Shown piece after piece: positions 5,281 to 6,191 of a stretch of DNA of 6,191 bases. Numbering within the stretch: position 1 is the first letter of the stretch; each line of letters opens with the position of its first letter. This DNA is from Selenomonas sp. Its GTDB lineage: Bacteria; Bacillota_C; Negativicutes; Selenomonadales; Selenomonadaceae. The position numbers were made by a program, and so were the translations under genes. The notes below the pieces were generated by a model. It was not told where the DNA came from. It did no database searches and was given only the letters and a program-made list of their open reading frames with translations. The stretch is from NCBI GenBank assembly GCA_017940705.1, contig JAGAYB010000257.1:1-6191 (forward strand), read 5' to 3'.

Positions 5281-6058
5281 AATCGACAGTTGTCTGCCCG
5301 AAACCCTGTGTAGTCAGGCGGCCTACGCCGGCATAGCAGGCAAAATGGGCAAGGCGCAGCAGAGGTGTGCGCTGCTCGGGCTTTAATTGCTGCAGGGCAA
5401 AGCGAAAATCGCCGGTAAAGGCCAGCATGCCACGGTCCTTGGCAAAATAAACCTTGGCGGTTTTTCCCTGCCAATCCCGGGGAAGAATCTGTTCAGCAAG
5501 AATACGGAGTTCTTCCTTATTGATTACCGGTGTCATTCCTACAGAGTTCCATTTATCAGCCAGCGAGGCAAAAATCAGTGCTGGCTGAGGTATAGGATAG
5601 TCATATTTGTCTTTGCGGAACGATACAGGGGTATGAAAATGAAACTGAATTTCGCGGACTTTTTCTGGGGCATTAAGCCATGGCAGCAGATTTTGCCCCG
5701 GAGTGTCTGCGGATACGGATACGACAGTTACAGCCAGAGCACCGATGTTGAAGGAGTCAGATGCTTGTATCGTGCTGACGGCCGCATAGACCTCAGGTGT
5801 CAGTGCATTTATCCGCCAGGAAAACTGTTCGCCAGTTACAAATTGCCAACGGCCATGCTGCTTACGTTTCTTTCGCGGACTGGTCAGCAGGGAGATGGAG
5901 AATGGTTTTGCCTGCATGTTGTCATGGATAGCAGCTGACAGCTGCGGTGAGCAGGCTTGTAGTAATTGGAAAAAGGCGGCATGCAGCAGGCGTCCCGGAA
6001 ATTCCGGCAGGGACGCCGTATTGACAGCCTGCAGGTGCAGGATTATGGATTTAGGCAT
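5273..6058 (-). CDS. cas6: CRISPR repeat endoribonuclease Cas6
   Basis: A 261-residue protein, normal for Cas6, the metal-independent RNase that cuts repeat RNA to release crRNAs in type I and III systems. Seen: a first ferredoxin-like strand ILHLQAVNTASLP, then FPGRLLHAAFFQLL. His45 and Lys51 (H-D-N-M-Q-A-K-PFSIS) have the spacing of the catalytic His46 and Lys52 of Pyrococcus furiosus Cas6. LIFASLADKWNSVG at 161-174 matches the middle of the family. The glycine-rich loop AGVGRLTTQGFGQ at 243-255 is the RAMP signature near the C-terminus. ATG 6056-6058 has AAGGAG 8 bases upstream. The gene is followed directly by the array 2 leader, and its substrate is presumably the hairpin repeat of both arrays. 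The cut would fall below the ATACCGC/GCGGTAT stem, leaving ATTGAAAC. The exact subtype cannot be told. Confidence 0.92.
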   Translation of the reverse strand: MPKSIILHLQAVNTASLPEFPGRLLHAAFFQLLQACSPQLSAAIHDNMQAKPFSISLLTSPRKKRKQHGRWQFVTGEQFSWRINALTPEVYAAVSTIQASDSFNIGALAVTVVSVSADTPGQNLLPWLNAPEKVREIQFHFHTPVSFRKDKYDYPIPQPALIFASLADKWNSVGMTPVINKEELRILAEQILPRDWQGKTAKVYFAKDRGMLAFTGDFRFALQQLKPEQRTPLLRLAHFACYAGVGRLTTQGFGQTTVDFI

Positions 6059-6090
6059 AAGAAACGCTCCTTTTCTGTTTGGCTAGGTGC

Positions 6091-6119
6091 AGACTAACAT
6101 GTTCAGAGAGTTTTGTCAA
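6091..6119 (-). promoter_or_regulatory. Probable cas6 promoter
   Basis: On the - strand: TTGACA (6114-6119), a 17-base spacer, and TAGTCT (6091-6096) preceded by TGT, an extended -10. The -10 itself is a poor match, but the -35 is perfect and the spacing ideal. If real, cas6 has its own start site rather than depending on genes to the right. Bases 6120-6191 are AT-rich with no gene or motif I can support. Confidence 0.55.
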
Positions 6120-6191
6120 ATTAACGTGCAGGCAGGAAAAGGCCGTTGTTTATAGAATATATAGCAATAGTTGTGTGAGGAAAATTTTTGC

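Overview
The window looks like a chromosomal segment of a low-to-mid GC Bacillota, most likely a Negativicute of the Selenomonas/Megamonas kind. I infer this from the adjacent recA-recX pair, the strong AGGAGG-type ribosome binding sites and the style of the secreted proteins. The taxon call is soft because no search was possible.

Layout from left to right. Bases 1-1030 hold the 3' part of recA and a complete recX on the + strand, overlapping by 11 bases. A long, almost fully paired hairpin (1036-1103) closes that operon and also lies at the end of the opposing operon. Bases 1110-3541 (- strand) hold two tandem genes for exported zinc metallopeptidase-like proteins. Both have a signal peptide, a HEC(A/G)HWY zinc site, an E-x-x-AD helix, an HP motif and a related C-terminal region. 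They share a promoter with a perfect TATAAT at 3582-3587.

Bases 3637-6191 are a CRISPR locus. Two short arrays carry the same 37-base repeat (3666-3918, 3 spacers; 5000-5178, 2 spacers). Both are read on the - strand from near-identical leaders on their right, each carrying a TTGACA-N17-TATTCT promoter with an extended -10. Between them, on the + strand, lie a broken cas1 remnant and an intact cas2. To the right, cas6 (- strand) runs directly into the array 2 leader, so that its stop codon sits inside the leader's -35 box.

How it works together (inference): Cas6 would cut the transcripts of both arrays at the repeat hairpin, giving crRNAs with an ATTGAAAC-type 8-base handle. No interference genes (cas3, cas5, cas7, cas8, cas10) are present, so an effector must lie beyond the right edge or elsewhere, or the locus is a relic. 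Cas1 has lost its N-terminal part and is also frameshifted, so new spacers could only be gained with a Cas1 supplied from elsewhere. The array 1 leader is 150 bases longer than that of array 2, exactly between two copies of a 10-base direct repeat. I see no clear evidence of a wholly new system. The unusual points are the arrangement and decay of this CRISPR locus and the paired secreted metallopeptidases beside it.
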